Translations under genes and position numbers: made by a program
The notes under the pieces: generated by a model
What the model was told of the DNA's origin: nothing
Databases searched by the model: none
What the model saw: only the letters and a program-made list of their open reading frames with translations
Part shown: positions 11,565 to 23,255 of the stretch, piece by piece
How the letters are laid out: the number at the start of each line of letters is the position of its first letter
Numbering within the stretch: the stretch's first letter is position 1
From: Emydura subglobosa
Taxonomy: Eukaryota; Chordata; Testudines; Chelidae
DNA length: 64,000 bases
Assembly (NCBI GenBank): GCA_007922225.1
Contig: ML680053.1
Span: 19,640,694-19,704,693 of the forward strand
Direction of reading: 5' to 3'

Positions 11565-12145
11565 CTGTGATGGGGGTGTGTAAACCCCCCACTGAGAGGG
11601 AAGGGCCAGAAAGGCTCTGCATGTTAAGGTAGCCTTGCTGGTCCACCCCTGCCATTCATGCTTGACAGGAAAGAGGACTTTAAAAGGAAGAAGCTGCTAT
11701 CAACAGGAGGGTGAAGTCCAGAGCAGAGAGTAGCTAGAGCAGCTCCTGAAGTAGTGAGTGAAATTTCCCGTGCACTACAGACTCTTCAGCCGCACAAAGG
11801 TTGAATGGAGACTGACACCTGACATCTTGTGAAGTAAGTGACTGGGAGGGGCTGCCTGGGCTACACTGTTGAGGAAATCCCAAGTGAAGTTGCAACACAA
11901 GCACCCCTGAAGTGAGGTAATGCCAGTGACCTTTGTCCTGGTCAATAGACCCCCGGAACAGGCTTCTTATTGGGGGTGTTAGAACATTTTTCTTTCTTTT
12001 TTTCCACTGTCAAACAATGCGGGGAGGCCTGCAAGTGGCAGAGCCTGCCACAAAGGCCAAGAGGCAGGAGCCTGACTGGGAAGAGCCAGTGTTAGTAGCT
12101 GATGTAACAATGGACCCCAAACCCCTGAGGGAGGGGGTGCCTTAG
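11565..12145 (+). repeat. possible LTR or leader of an unknown retroelement
   Basis: Begins TGTGATGGGGGTGTGTAAAC and is more GC-rich than its surroundings, with purine-rich leader-like sequence at 11690-11920. A short frame at 12019-12145 starts with an ATG. No polymerase domain, partner LTR or primer-binding site is identified. The call rests on composition and the TG start only. Confidence 0.25.
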
Positions 12146-13724
12146 AGAAACTCATTTACACATTCACTATGCAAGTTCCAGACTTCTTCTGTAGTTGATG
12201 CTAATGGTTGGCCTGTATGCTTGTTGAATGCAGCTAACCTCTGTTTCCAAGGAACAGGGCTTCTTTCCTGCATTCTGCATGTTGAGGGAAGCGTTTGAAA
12301 TGTCAGTTTCAGGCAGTTTGACAAATGAAATTTTAAACTAAATGCTGAGGTGAATCTGACAGCTCAATGCTCCTCAAATGATTATTTGTGATGATTAAAC
12401 ATTACTGCTTATTTTAATTGACTTGTTACAGAAACTAAGCATTTTTAAAAAAAGATTGGTTAGCTATGTGTTTATTTTTTTCATTATTGTCTAACTTTTC
12501 TTCACATGGTAATAGACCTCACAGGGAGGACTGTTTTGGGTGCATTACTCCATTGTGTAAAAGTTTGTTGACATCTGCACAGTGTGGAAAACTAGCCTGT
12601 AAAGTTTGTGGCCAGGCCTGAATTTGGTAAAGCACAGAGTCAGAGTAACAACATATGGAACTTATTTTGAGTAATTCTTAACTAGAACTAAGAGTCAGTA
12701 CTGAACTGCCTGGGAAAGTTTAAAATGAAGGCCTTGTAAAATAAATCATATCACTTGTTTGTTAAATTATAGATTTAGATAACATTTGTATACCGACAAA
12801 TACTTTTGTATTCAGAAATGAAGTAAAAAAAAATCAGCTATGTCCTCTTTCTGCTTGAGAAGTTTCCTCTAGTATTTTAGAGAAAATAGAAGTATTTTGT
12901 ATTGTGATTCAGCACACTGTTCCAATGTGATTAAGCAGTAAAAGAGATTTACTTTGACATTAAAATTTCTGAAGATACTTACAGCATTCTTACAAAAGCA
13001 GACACAGGGATAACTTACCATAATGATGTTGTGAAGTGTAGGAGTACTTTAACTTCTAGTTCTATTTTCCTAATTAGATCAGTGCTCTAATTACAACGCT
13101 TCCTGTGTCTATGTAGCAGCTTGTGTCTAGATAGTACATAGTGTAAACAATTCCACTAAAGAGTTTTCTTTTTTTAACAAAGCCATAAAGGACGAAGGGG
13201 GGGGGGGGAGGAGGGTAGTTTCTTAGACTGCTTCTCTCTGAAAGAATATTCCTGAGTTCATTCTCTATATATTGCTTTTAATCTTTCCCAAACCAAGAGT
13301 TTAAATCATGGGTTGCAGCCATAGTAGGAGTAGCGTTAAAGAAAAGAAGAAAATAAAACCCCCAAACTTCTCAGCATATAGTTGTTGTTCACTTTTCCTT
13401 TACAGCCATGCTTATGATTACTTCATCTTGGTTACTTACAATCAGGCAGTTCATAGCTTAAAGCCAAAATAACATGCACTCACTGGGAAAAGAAAATGTT
13501 CCCAGGTCAAACTGCTAATTTTGTTAGGTACCTAACACTGAACATATCCGTTGTCAATCTATGTAGTTCCAAACCACCTTTCAGCTCCCTGTTTAAATAA
13601 AAAACATGCAATTTGTCTGGCACACAGTATCTTGTATCAGATGATATAAATATTGCCTGTGCAATATAATACACAACAAGGAATCCATTGTATGTTGTAC
13701 TTTTGTTGGCCAAGTTTGCAAGGT
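12146..13724. other. unassigned intronic sequence
   Basis: AT-rich, with a poly-G run at about 13198-13209. No exon, RNA gene or repeat family is recognised. Confidence 0.5.
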
Positions 13725-15210
13725 CTGAAGCCTGGTCTACAGTAGAAAATTAGATCGATTCAACTACGTTGGTCAGGAATGTGAAAACTCCACACCCCTA
13801 AGTAGTGGTGGAGCAGGCTGAGCGTGGGCAGGGCCACCGTCAGGGCTGGCGCCGATCATCCACAGGTCTGCTGATTACTGCTGCTGAACAGCTGATCCGC
13901 AGCGCCAGCCTCGATGGGTGCTAAGCACCTCCTATTTGTTTTTCTGTGGGCATTCTGGTCTTGGAGCATCCATGGAGTCGGCGCCTATGATTTCTTGGAG
14001 GACAGATTACTGTGAGCCATAGCAAAAACCAATTCAAGGTCGTTGGTAGTTTTCACAGAGCAGCTGCAGATGGTAGCTTTCACAGAGCAGCTGCACCGCT
14101 TCTGGGCCTAAGAAACAAGCACTGACTGGAGGGATTGCATCGTGAAGCAGGCTTGGGATGACGAACAGTGCCTGTAGAACTTTTGGATGTGTAAGGTCAC
14201 ATTCCTGGATCTGTGCGCTGAGCTCACTCCAGCACAGGCACATCAAAATGAGAGCTGCACTGACAGCGAAGAAGCAAGAGGTGATCACACTGGAAACGTG
14301 CAGTGCCCGATTACTACCTGTTGGGAATCAATTTGGAGTCAGGAAATCCACTGCAGGGGCCATTGTGATGCAAGTATGCAGGGCTATTAAGCACCTCCTG
14401 CTACACAGGCCTGTGGCTCTCAGCAGTGTGCAGGACGTAGTGGATGAATTTGCCACAATAGGGTTCCTGAACTGTGGTGGAGCAATAGACAGCATGCATA
14501 TCCCGATTTTGGCACCGGCCGACCTTTCCACTGGGAACATCAACAGAAAGAACTACTTTTCTATGGCTATGCAAGCATTGTTGGGTCACTGGGAACACTT
14601 CACCGACATCAATGTGTGCTGGTCAGAGAAGGTGCATGACGCTCACATCCTTAAGAACACAGGATTGTTGAGAAAGCTACAAGCAGGAACTTTGTTTCCT
14701 GACCAATGGATTACTATTGGGGATGTTGAAATGCCAGCAGTAATCCTTGGGGATTCAACCTACTCCTCGCGCCCTTGTCTCAGGAAACCATACGCCCGCC
14801 ATCTTGACAACACCAAGGGACGATTCAACTACTAGCTCAGCAGCTGCAGAATGACAATCAAATGTGCTTTGAAAGGTCACTGGCATTGATCATTCAGTGA
14901 GAAAATTATCCCACTGGTTATAGCTGCCCGCTGTGTCCTGAACAATGTCTGTGAAGCAAAGAGGGAAACGTTTTCAGCAGGATGAAGGTGCAGTGGCTGT
15001 CTGTTGAATTTGAAAAGCCAGATACGAGAGCTATTAGAAGAGCTTGAAGCGGAGCTATGCAGCTCAGAGGTGCCTTCCTTAGGCAGCACCTTTTGCAAGA
15101 GAGGCACCTCCCTTGGATGGTGGATGGCATGCCTGTTCAGTAATAGTGGGTGCAATTGAGATCCACCATATGGTCAATGCCCACCTGTCCCATGTCTGTG
15201 TGCAGAGATT
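13725..15210 (+). mobile_element. Harbinger DNA transposon relic (copy 1)
   Basis: The left terminal motif GCCTGGTCTACAGTAG at 13730 is followed by ATTAGATCGATTCAACTACG and TGAAAACTCCACACCCC, the usual subterminal order. A transposase relic follows on the plus strand. The matching right terminal repeat is not visible. The element runs into the antisense gypsy relic that begins near 15340, so its 3' end is probably lost. A MYB-like partner gene is not seen. Confidence 0.65.
14145..15010 (+). pseudogene. Harbinger-type DDE transposase pseudogene
   Basis: PIF/Harbinger transposases (HARBI1-like) cut and paste DNA using a D-D-E triad. The start of the family domain is readable at 14155 (WDDEQ, then a TAG two codons later). 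A frame change near 14250 leads into the longest open segment (14158-14835), with KMRAALTAKKQE, NQFGVRKSTAGAIVMQV, GFLNCGGAIDSMHIPI (first Asp codon 14488), YFSMAMQALLGH, HFTDINVCWSEKVHDAHIL and GDVEMPAVILGDSTY (second Asp codon 14752). A TAG at 14833 precedes the third catalytic position, which reads Lys (14860) where family members have Glu. The C-terminal segment continues to about 15010 in broken frames. Stops, a frameshift and loss of the triad make it non-functional. The fold assignment is strong. Confidence 0.8.
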
Positions 15211-15339
15211 TGAATACTTCTTTCCAGAGATTCTCTGGCAGCACTCCCTGTTGGATCTATCGCTCTCCTGGGACTGTTGTTCTTTTGTAAAGGATCCCCT
15301 CTACCAGTTTCTATTGCTTCCACTGTTACAGTAGTGTCT

Positions 15340-17100
15340 GCACTGATGTTTCCTCCTTTTGTCTCTCCTGGGCACTAAGTGCCCATTGCCTGGGCAGATA
15401 GGACCTTACACAAGAGATTGTGATGTCTTTCTCTTGCTGTCTACTCAATTCTTCCTTGGAGAGGCCTGGGATTAGTTATATGCCTGTCCTGTGCAGTTGC
15501 CTGACTATCTCTGTTACAGTCCTTTGACATTCACCCTGGGTTGCTGCACAGGATGCATTGCATCCAGCACTAGAGCCACCTCCTCCTGTGGTAACTAAGG
15601 CAGGCCATCAGCACTGGCATTGCTTTTTGCAGACTGATATTTTATGTCAAAGTTGAACTCCAAGAGCTTTGCCATCCCCCTTTAGGTGGTTGTGTCCAAC
15701 TTGGCAGTACTGGTAAACGTAGGTTAGTGGATTGTTGTCAGTCAGCACTGTAAATTGGTGCCCTAGTAGTGAATCTCTGAGATTATTCATGGCTGCCCAT
15801 TTTAATATCAAGAATTCCAGTTTATGGGTGAGATATTTTATTTTCTGAAGGAATTAAGCCCCTTCTGGCACAGCCTATGACTTTCTTCTTCCCTAACTGT
15901 ATCAGTGTTGGTACAGCCCTCCACGGATGTGTCCATTTGGAGCATGAATGGTAAACTGGTAAGCGCTGGTGCAGTAGTCAGCTTTGTCTTTAGCTCCATG
16001 AAAGCATGGTTACATCCCTGGCAAAACTGGGTCTCTTAGGATGCGTCTACACTGTGATAAAAGACCCGCAGCATGGCTGTGGCTGGCCTGGATCATCTGT
16101 CTTGGGCTCACGGGTCTCAGGCTGCGCAGCTATAAAACTGAAGTGTAAACCCTTGGACTCAAGCTGGAGCGTGGGCTCTGAGACCTTTCCCCTCACAGGA
16201 TCTCAGAGCCCAGGCTCCAGCCCAAGCCCAAATATTTACACCCCAATTTTTAGCACAATACTCCAAGCTCCATGAACCTGAGACAGCTGACCTGGGCTCA
16301 GAGACTCGATGCTGCAGGTGTTTTATTGCAGTGTAGACATACCTATAGTGGAAACCTCTGACTTTTCTTTCTGGTCCAGGGTTCATCTGAACAATGGGCT
16401 GCCAGTTTGGAGTATTCTTTGATGTATCTCCTGTAATAGCTGGTGAATCCAAGAAATGGCAGCACTTCCTTTTGGCTAGAAGAGGGTCTATGTGCCCAAG
16501 GTACCCGCCTTTTCTTGGAAAAAGTGACACTTCCTGGTTTTCATCTTGAGATTGTGTTATTGGAGTCTTTCTAAAACTATGTCCAGGCACTGCAGATGTT
16601 CCTAAAAAATGCAGAACACTATGACATAATCAAGGTAAATCAGTACTGCCAAGAAGTTTAAATCCACCAAGGCATGTGTCGTCAGCCACTGGAAAGTAGC
16701 CGGGGCATTCTGTAGACTGAGAATGACGTCCAGATAAAATGTATTTGGTTCATAATTAAAATAAAATGATTTTACTGCCATTGCTGAAGACTCCACCTCG
16801 AATCAAAGTTGTCCTATGTTCTTTCTAACTTGTGCAGCAGTTAACGAAGGTGGTGTGACTGGAAGTTGGTTTACAATTTTGTTGGTGCATGAGCCAGACA
16901 AGAAGCTAGCTCATTCATTTCTAGCAGAATTGGCTAATAGAGTTGGCTAGGAGTCAAACATAGTAAATATTCATTCTTGCCACTAATGTAAGTAGCTCTG
17001 TCTCAGAACACAGACAGGCAGCAGATCTCTTGAGTAAACTGGTACACTCTTTTGCCCATCACCACCACATTTGAGACAGTCACTAACATCTTGAATTGTG
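15340..17100 (-). pseudogene. antisense Ty3/gypsy pol relic
   Basis: On the minus strand, 16602-16796 encodes a reverse-transcriptase stretch (QNAPATFQWLTTHALVDLNF, then VLIYLDYVIVF) typical of vertebrate gypsy elements. The YxDD box reads YLDY, so a catalytic Asp is lost. 16360-16590 continues into the RT C-terminus. 15600-15990 reads as RNase H and the tether region, with the LTDNNP-like and YRSGKSN-like blocks decayed to LTTIH and IKYQSAKSNASADGLP. 15340-15600 is consistent with the linker to integrase. A MITE at about 16033-16355 splits the RT from RNase H. Many stops occur. LTRs are not seen. Gag and protease are not seen on this side, although a related relic lies at 62712-64000. Confidence 0.65.
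16033..16355. mobile_element. MITE nested in the gypsy relic
   Basis: Terminal inverted repeats are clear: left GGATGCGTCTACACTGTGAT, right (reverse complement) GGTATGTCTACACTGCAAT, both followed by AAAA. The interior is GC-rich, with GGCTCTGAGACC and TCAGAGCCCAGGCTCCAGCC, and has no coding capacity. The flanking gypsy reading order (RNase H left, RT right on the minus strand) supports insertion into that relic. Confidence 0.7.
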
Positions 17101-17689
17101 CCCAGAAGAGAACAAGGAGCTAGTGAAAAGGTTTGAGGACTGGTGTTCATGTGCCTATTGTAGCTGTCGTATTTTTCCATGTCTGCCCCCGTGTCCTTCT
17201 TTCAAGTCTATTTCTGGTCTCTCTCTCCCTTATCGGAGCTGTCAGCGTTCTGTATCAGCTGAAGCCTTCAAGTGGTTTTCAGTTCTACACTACAGACTAG
17301 CCAGGAGGCTAAAAAAACATGGATAATCATTGAGGTTTGCATTATAGAAGAGAGGCTGCAACACCCTTCTCCACCACATCATGGTCTTTCACCACTACAT
17401 AACAAACCAGGAGCAGTGATGGTTTCCGTGAGACCACTAGGCTGAGAAACCATTCGGTGAAAGAACCATAGTACGGCCTGGTGTCTTTGGTCATATGTAC
17501 ACCAACAATAGTGGGTGTAGTAGATCTCTCTCTCTCTCTCTCTCTCTCTCATATTAGTCTTTCTATCAATAAGCATCACTTCCATTTTACCAGGGTTGAG
17601 TCCTAAACAGGCTACTTCATTCAAGTCTCTATCTCAGCTAGGCACTGGGAAGGGAGTGAAACTCAAATCAGAGTTAATTTTGTCAAGGT
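17101..17689. other. unassigned sequence with a (TC)n microsatellite
   Basis: A dinucleotide TC run occupies about 17524-17550. The rest may include further decayed retroelement sequence upstream of the gypsy RT on the minus strand, but no motif is readable. Confidence 0.45.
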
Positions 17690-17802
17690 GGAAGAAAGGA
17701 TAATCTCATGGTCAAGTAACAAGCCTGGCAACCGAGAATCTTTCCAACTCTTCCGCAGACTTTGGGCAAGTCACTTTACTTAACTCCTCTGTGTCTTAGA
17801 CC
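17690..17802 (+). repeat. SINE (CORE/tRNA type) fragment
   Basis: Contains CATGGTCAAGTAACAAGCCT, CTTTGGGCAAGTCACTTTAC and CTCTGTGTCTTAGACC, the body of the SINE family also present at 3160, 6196, 30565 and 36650. Truncated on the right by the adjacent DNA element. Confidence 0.55.
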
Positions 17803-18160
17803 TGGTCTACACTAGAGAGTTTTGTCAACAAAAGTCAGCTTTTGTCAACAAAACAGTACTGGTGTACACACTGCAATCACCCCCACCCCTGCTGACAAAA
17901 CTGCCCTGTTTTTTGACAAAATAAAACCATTTCAACGAGAGGTGTAGGGCTTTTGTAGGCAGAGCAAGGGCGATGCAGTGTCACTATAGATACTGCAACC
18001 CCTTATAGAGGTGGAGGGGCTGTCATTCTTGTCAATTTCACCACTGGGCTGGAGCAATGAAATGGACAAGAAAGCAGAGAAGCCCTGGCTGCTGCTAGCC
18101 CAGGATTTATGGTATCCCTCCAAGGACAGATCTACTTTCACCATACAGATGACACTGCGT
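17803..18160. mobile_element. non-autonomous DNA element fragment
   Basis: Starts with the terminal-like ACCTGGTCTACACTAGAGAG, followed by two copies of a TTTTGTCAACAAAA palindromic motif (17820-17855). The interior has no coding capacity. No right terminal repeat is identified, so the superfamily (hAT or Harbinger) is open. Confidence 0.45.
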
Positions 18161-19318
18161 TAAGTGGTGTAAATAATTTTGAAGGTTGCCAATAAAACCT
18201 ACCAACCAGACAGCTCATTGCCACTGTGTGTTATCAGAATAGCTTTCTCACTGGATATGTGCAAGATTTGTAACCTCTAACTTATTGCTAGATGTAATGA
18301 CTGATAAAATGTATTAGCAGCTTTTCTCCAGTTTAGCAGGACAGTTTTAAGCACCAGCTATCAAAATATCCTTAATAGTTCATTTGGCTTGTCAAATACT
18401 GATGCACTTAGATTGTGAAACTAATGGATGCAAATTCTGCTCTGGATACAAACTGTAGTAAATAATTGAATGAGCAGATTAAGACTGGATGGTGTTTAAA
18501 ATTACACTTCAAATATTAGTGATCTGGCACTACCCAAAAATTCTGCACTTATGCCTGAAATAGATTAGCATTCAAACATTAAAACTTAATTACTGCACAA
18601 TAACTGCAATTCTGGGAGTTTAAGTGTAATGATGTTTTCTCTTTAAATATTTATAAGCCAACAAAGACTGTTTTAAGCTTACTGCAAATTCACAAATGCA
18701 GAATTTAAAACAGATGGAGTGAATATTTACCTTTCTCCTCCAGAGACATCACAAGCAATGAATGCAATGAGAGTGAACAAGATAGTAAAGAGGAAGTCAT
18801 ATCAAAAAGAAATATTAAATGAACATACATCTAAATATGCATTATCCAGATGTGCTAAAATGTCACTTTTTGCAACTTCCTTTCTTGTTAAAAAGAAGTT
18901 GGAAGTTTGGCAACTCTTCTCACTCCACAGTCTTTTTAACCTCTACCTTGCCACCACGTCAGCAAGCCCACTCACTAATTATACAGTCCTATTATGCCCT
19001 AATTTAATGGTTGCATTCCTATGCAGATCATAAGGATGTATGCATAACTATCCTACTGTAGCCATGTGATCTGCTTGTTCTCAACAGTGTTCCCTTCGCA
19101 TCCCTTTTCTATCACAGTTCTCATGGTATGATCTGAAATTAGAGTGCAGTTCTGCAATTTACTACACTGGATGGAGCTTATGACTCATGAGGAGTTGAGC
19201 AATTCGATGGGACTACTCACTGTAATAAGCACTACTCATGATAGGAAGTGGCTCCTGCCCTAAGATGATTGTCTGCACTTTGTCCCAGAGGGCTGTGTTC
19301 TGTAAAGCTCCTAGCATA
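18161..19318. other. unassigned intronic sequence
   Basis: AT-rich. The open frame at 18719-19033 has no recognisable domain and no supporting splice signals were noted. No repeat family is recognised. Confidence 0.4.
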
Positions 19319-19590
19319 CTTTGGGCTGGTTCACAGTTACCGCGCGATTTGGCGGCAGTCAACTGGAGTTACACAAACTACGCAGAGTAGTTTGCATAAC
19401 TGACGTCAACTGCTGTGCTTCCCTTCTGCGCGCTGTTTACACTGCGCTGAGCCGTTCCCTTGAGGGGGTGGGACTTACTCAGTCGACTTCCTGATCGATT
19501 GAGCAGGTCTCACTGACCGCTCAATTGATCCTGAAAGATCGATCTGGTGGCGATGATTTTGCCACCATCAGTATAAACGTAGCCTTTGCG
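19319..19590. mobile_element. short GC-rich MITE
   Basis: Stands out from its AT-rich flanks. The left edge GGGCTGGTTCACAGTTACCG and the right edge (reverse complement AGGCTACGTTTATACTGATG) are imperfect inverted repeats. Palindromic GATCGATTGAGC and GCTCAATTGATC motifs lie near the right side (19495-19530). No coding capacity. Confidence 0.45.
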
Positions 19591-20600
19591 TGTCTCAGAA
19601 GTGAGTTTCTATTGTTGGTACATGAGAACATGCCTTTTTTTACCTTCATGTCACTCAGCAATGTCCAGGTCTTTACTGGGAAAGAGAGCTGAATTAGTAG
19701 GTTTGAGTGGTGGAAGGTTTTGGAGGATTATTAATTTTGGTTTCTGTTTCCATTTTGTATGCCTGTTTAAGTGTTGTGAATGCTCAGAGTTTACTGTGGG
19801 TTCATTTTAAAATAAATTATAACTGCTGTCTTAGTCAAACATTCAGTTGGCCACCATGTTTTAGAACCTGGTGGTGAATATGGTTTCCGAACATGAACTG
19901 ATGACAGAAAATATAATCAGTAGAAATAATGAAATATATTGTAATGAAATATGTGGTGGAGAGCACAACACTTATTTCTGAGACTCAACAAAGCTTCATA
20001 TTAAAGAGAGGTGACATCATCTATCAGGACTAGCTGTTTACATACATTACAGTTTAGATCAGACAAATAACTTAATACATATTTCTTAAATTTCAATCTG
20101 AGCCCTCTACACATGCTTCAGATGATGATATTGTAATTACCATGTTGGTAATTTAACAAATAAAAGGAAGTACATAGGCACAATATTATGATTTCATTTG
20201 GTGTTTAAGACATGGACTATGTTCTTTGTTTAATGACATCCCAGTTTTGAAATGGCCTTGCTTTAACCTCCCTTCAGAGAATTTTGTAAAAACATATTAA
20301 ACTAAGTATTTTTTTTTTAAATGGATGTAGTTCATTATCTGTATTCATTTGTTTCAGTATTTTGGGAATTTATTCCTGGTAATTCTGGGATTATTACTTG
20401 TAGCTCACTTGTAGCTCAGCTGGTCAGCTAGAAATTAGGAGTGCCTTACACTTTTGTGAGCATAACTTTGCATTACAGTATTAACCTTTAATTTAATGCA
20501 CCATTGTGAGCTTTTCTCAATGTTTGCTTCATTTGTTCTTTTGTTAAACCCATTTTCTACTGAGTGTCTAGTGTCTCCTACATTTAATTTATATAACTAT
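19591..20600. other. unassigned intronic sequence
   Basis: AT-rich. No exon or repeat family is recognised. Confidence 0.4.
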
Positions 20601-21090
20601 AGTGAAGTCGCGTCTACGCATCGCTTTTTTTATGAATCATTGATCCAAGCAGCTCTGCACTTTTTCAAAATAACTGCACAGTATTCTGGGTGTGGGCAGA
20701 TATCCCATGGTGCAGTGTTCCACTGCTAGACTTTATGCATTCTGGCATTTTTCTCCTGGTGCATTTTGGGGTACCTAGTAGAATTCTGGGACTTGAGGAC
20801 AAACTAAACAACTTGCATGATTCCTTTCCTGGCATACCATAAGTCATCTCCTTTTTGCAAGCCAGCATCATTTTCAAACTGCTGTCAGGCAGCATGGAGA
20901 GAACTCTGCTGAGTGTCACAATCCTGACAGTTATTAATACAAACAGGCTGCACCACAGCTGCTGGACAGGTTTGGATGGGTTGGGAGACAACCATGATGA
21001 TACTATGGCAGTACAGGTAGAGGAGGATGAAACTGAGCAATTACTTCTGCAAGATATTTTACAGGCATAGCTTCAGTCAGTGGATTGCCA
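20601..21090 (+). mobile_element. possible Harbinger-related 5' fragment
   Basis: Begins with the terminal-like GAAGTCGCGTCTACGCATCG, includes TTCTGGGTGTGGGCAGATATCCC, and continues into an acidic coding-like stretch (DETEQLLLQDILQA, ending near 21068) that resembles the region before the transposase in sauropsid Harbinger elements. No transposase core follows. Assignment is tentative. Confidence 0.3.
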
Positions 21091-22255
21091 CATCTGGGGT
21101 CTGCCAACCAGAGCCAATTCTAGGGGCAGGTGAGCCAGGTGATTGCCCTGGGCGCCAGCTTCCAGGGGACATCAAAGTGCTGAGCGGCACGGCTTTTTTT
21201 GTTTTGTTTTTGTTTTGTTGGTCATTGTCGCAATATTGGCATCCATGCCAACAAACATAAAATGTTCCTTTTTTTCCTCAATTTTGAAATGCCATTTAGA
21301 ACTGCTCTTCCCATTTTGGGGAGCGTTTGGAGATGGTAAGACATTTTCCATCTAACTTCCCCTCTCTATTAGACTCCTGTACCAATGCTGGATGTGTGCT
21401 GGGCTGGGAGGATTGGTGGTTAGTGAGGGGTGGGTGTGTGGGAGGTAGTAGGGGCAGGTTAGTGATTGCATGTACATCTCTGCAGGCTGTTCTTATACTG
21501 AGGCATGTCCCCAAGAGGCAGAGAAAAGTTTTGTTCAAAAAGACAAAGGGCTAACTGGGAGGACATGCAGCATAATACCTACTAGTAGAGCTTCTCTCCA
21601 CAGCAGTTTTGTGCTGGCTGTCTTGTTAGGCTTGGAAAGCATCTCCAGTGCTTGGGTCTCTGATTCTTGATTGTCTCCTCCTGGTTGGGGTCCTTGGACG
21701 CTCGGATCCAAAACCCCAAACCTGGGTTCAGAGGAGGCCTCCCTTTGCAAAAATCCAGTCCAGCTGCTCATATTATGGGCAGGTGGTGGGAGCATTATTG
21801 GAAATCCTGTTCTTGTTCCTTGCCTTACTGTAACTCTACTGGAGCTCCTTTGTTTTGAAGTAGCACTAGTTCTTGTCCCAGGAGTACCTCTTCTGCAATT
21901 GCACTGCCTGCCGTTAGTAGATCTTAGCATTCCAGTGACTGCTGTTCAGTGGGTCAGAACATGCTTCTCTCCTCAGAGGGCAAGGAAGTCCAGGACCTAC
22001 TGATGGGACCACATGGAAGCATGGGATATGGCTGTTATAATGGTATGTGGCTTTAGGTGTGTGAAGTCGCTTCAAGAAGAAATTATAAAGGGGCACACTT
22101 GGTTGTGCCTCCTCCTTTAAATGAAGAGGTGACATCTGGTCAAGATCACCCTGGAGAAGTACAGGACTCACGGGTAAACAGACAGAGGCTGGTCCAGGTG
22201 TGCTGCTATGCAGTGTGGGTGAGCAGTAGGAAGACAGTCAGGAGCAGGCTAGTTA
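21091..22255. other. unassigned sequence
   Basis: GC content is slightly higher than average. Overlapping open frames on both strands (21535-22171) carry no domain signature. No repeat family is recognised. Confidence 0.35.
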
Positions 22256-22476
22256 ACCTGAAATATGGATTCATCCACGCAAACCCTTATCCTGAAAATA
22301 AATGCATTCCAAAATAGAATTATTTCACTTTCCAAAGTGGATTTATTAATGCAAGATAAGCCGTCAGATAATTGGAACACAACTTTTTTGTATGGATTCA
22401 AGGCAGTTTATCCCCCCAAAATTAAAGTAATTCCAAAAAAATTTTCCTGTGTGGATGAGGCCTATCCTTAAGGCAC
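22256..22476. mobile_element. MITE-like element
   Basis: The left edge has GGATTCATCCACGCAAACCC. The right edge, reverse complemented, has GGCCTCATCCACACAGGAAA, an imperfect inverted pair. The interior is AT-rich with no coding capacity. Confidence 0.4.
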
Positions 22477-22798
22477 ATCCTTTAAGTTAGGGTTGCACTG
22501 CTGAAATTACAAAGGCAGGAAATGGGAAAGTTAATATTCTAATATTGAACTCCATGAATAAATGTTTTCTTTTCCTGTTTTTCTGGTTAAATGTACTGTA
22601 TATATTTACTGTTTATTTGGTAAAATCAAACATGCATATTTGGCCTGCTATGTTATATTATGTAATATAGTTAGTTAATGTTGATGAAAGAAGATTCTCT
22701 CTTGCATTTCTTGACTATTTGCAGGTTTTAACATTGTAGCCATAACATTTTATTTTTAAAATTTTGTTTTAATGTAAGAAATTTAAAGCATCCAATGT
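22477..22798. other. unassigned AT-rich sequence
   Basis: No exon or repeat is recognised. It ends at an orphan DIRS terminal-repeat segment. Confidence 0.4.
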
Positions 22799-22897
22799 TC
22801 TATCTTCGAGTGATTGCTCATATGCATTCCAATGTAGGTGTGTACGCGCCCCGTGCACAGATTCCCGGAACTTTTTCCCTAGCAAGCCCCGCAAGTT
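22799..22897 (+). repeat. orphan DIRS left-terminal-repeat segment
   Basis: TATCTTCGAGTGATTGCTCA and the following bases are identical, in reverse complement, to the first half of the copy 1 internal complementary region (29077-29116). The rest (TGTGTACGCGCCCCGTGCAC to AGCAAGCCCCGCA) matches the left terminal repeat at 23310-23380. It then breaks into unrelated sequence. It is either the displaced true left end of copy 1 or the remnant of a neighbouring DIRS insertion. Confidence 0.7.
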
Positions 22898-23255
22898 AAC
22901 AGTAGTTATTCAAGTACATTTCATTCCATGTGCATTAAAACTAACTGTGGTCTGGGAAAGAGTTATTTTATTTATAATGGGACAAGAGATGTTTGTCATA
23001 TCATCAATGAATTCTTTGTGTACAGTAAACAAGATTGTGACAATAAGCTGATGTTCAATCAATGCATTGTTTGTAGGACAAGAGAGACAAGAGAAACAAA
23101 AGCAGACATGAAAGTGAGCTTTTATTGTGTAATACTCTTGAAGTAACACAGTATATTGAAAGCTGTATTTTGTAAGAAACCACAAGTCGAGAATGCTGTC
23201 AGTGGCAATGATGACAGAAACTGTGACAACTGAGTCTAAGGTAACTTGCACTCCA
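22898..23255. other. unassigned spacer between two DIRS terminal segments
   Basis: About 358 bp of AT-rich sequence without recognisable repeat or coding content, lying between the orphan terminal segment and the left terminal repeat of copy 1. Confidence 0.5.

Noticed and set aside
17522..17552. (TC)n run as a possible strong splice polypyrimidine tract
   Set aside because: No suitable AG and open coding segment follows. It is a microsatellite.
18719..19033. 104-codon plus-strand open frame in AT-rich sequence
   Set aside because: No similarity recognised and composition is intronic. No acceptor or donor at sensible positions.
21535..22171. Several overlapping frames of 60-131 codons on both strands
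   Set aside because: No domain in any frame and no repeat identity. Treated as unassigned, not as genes.
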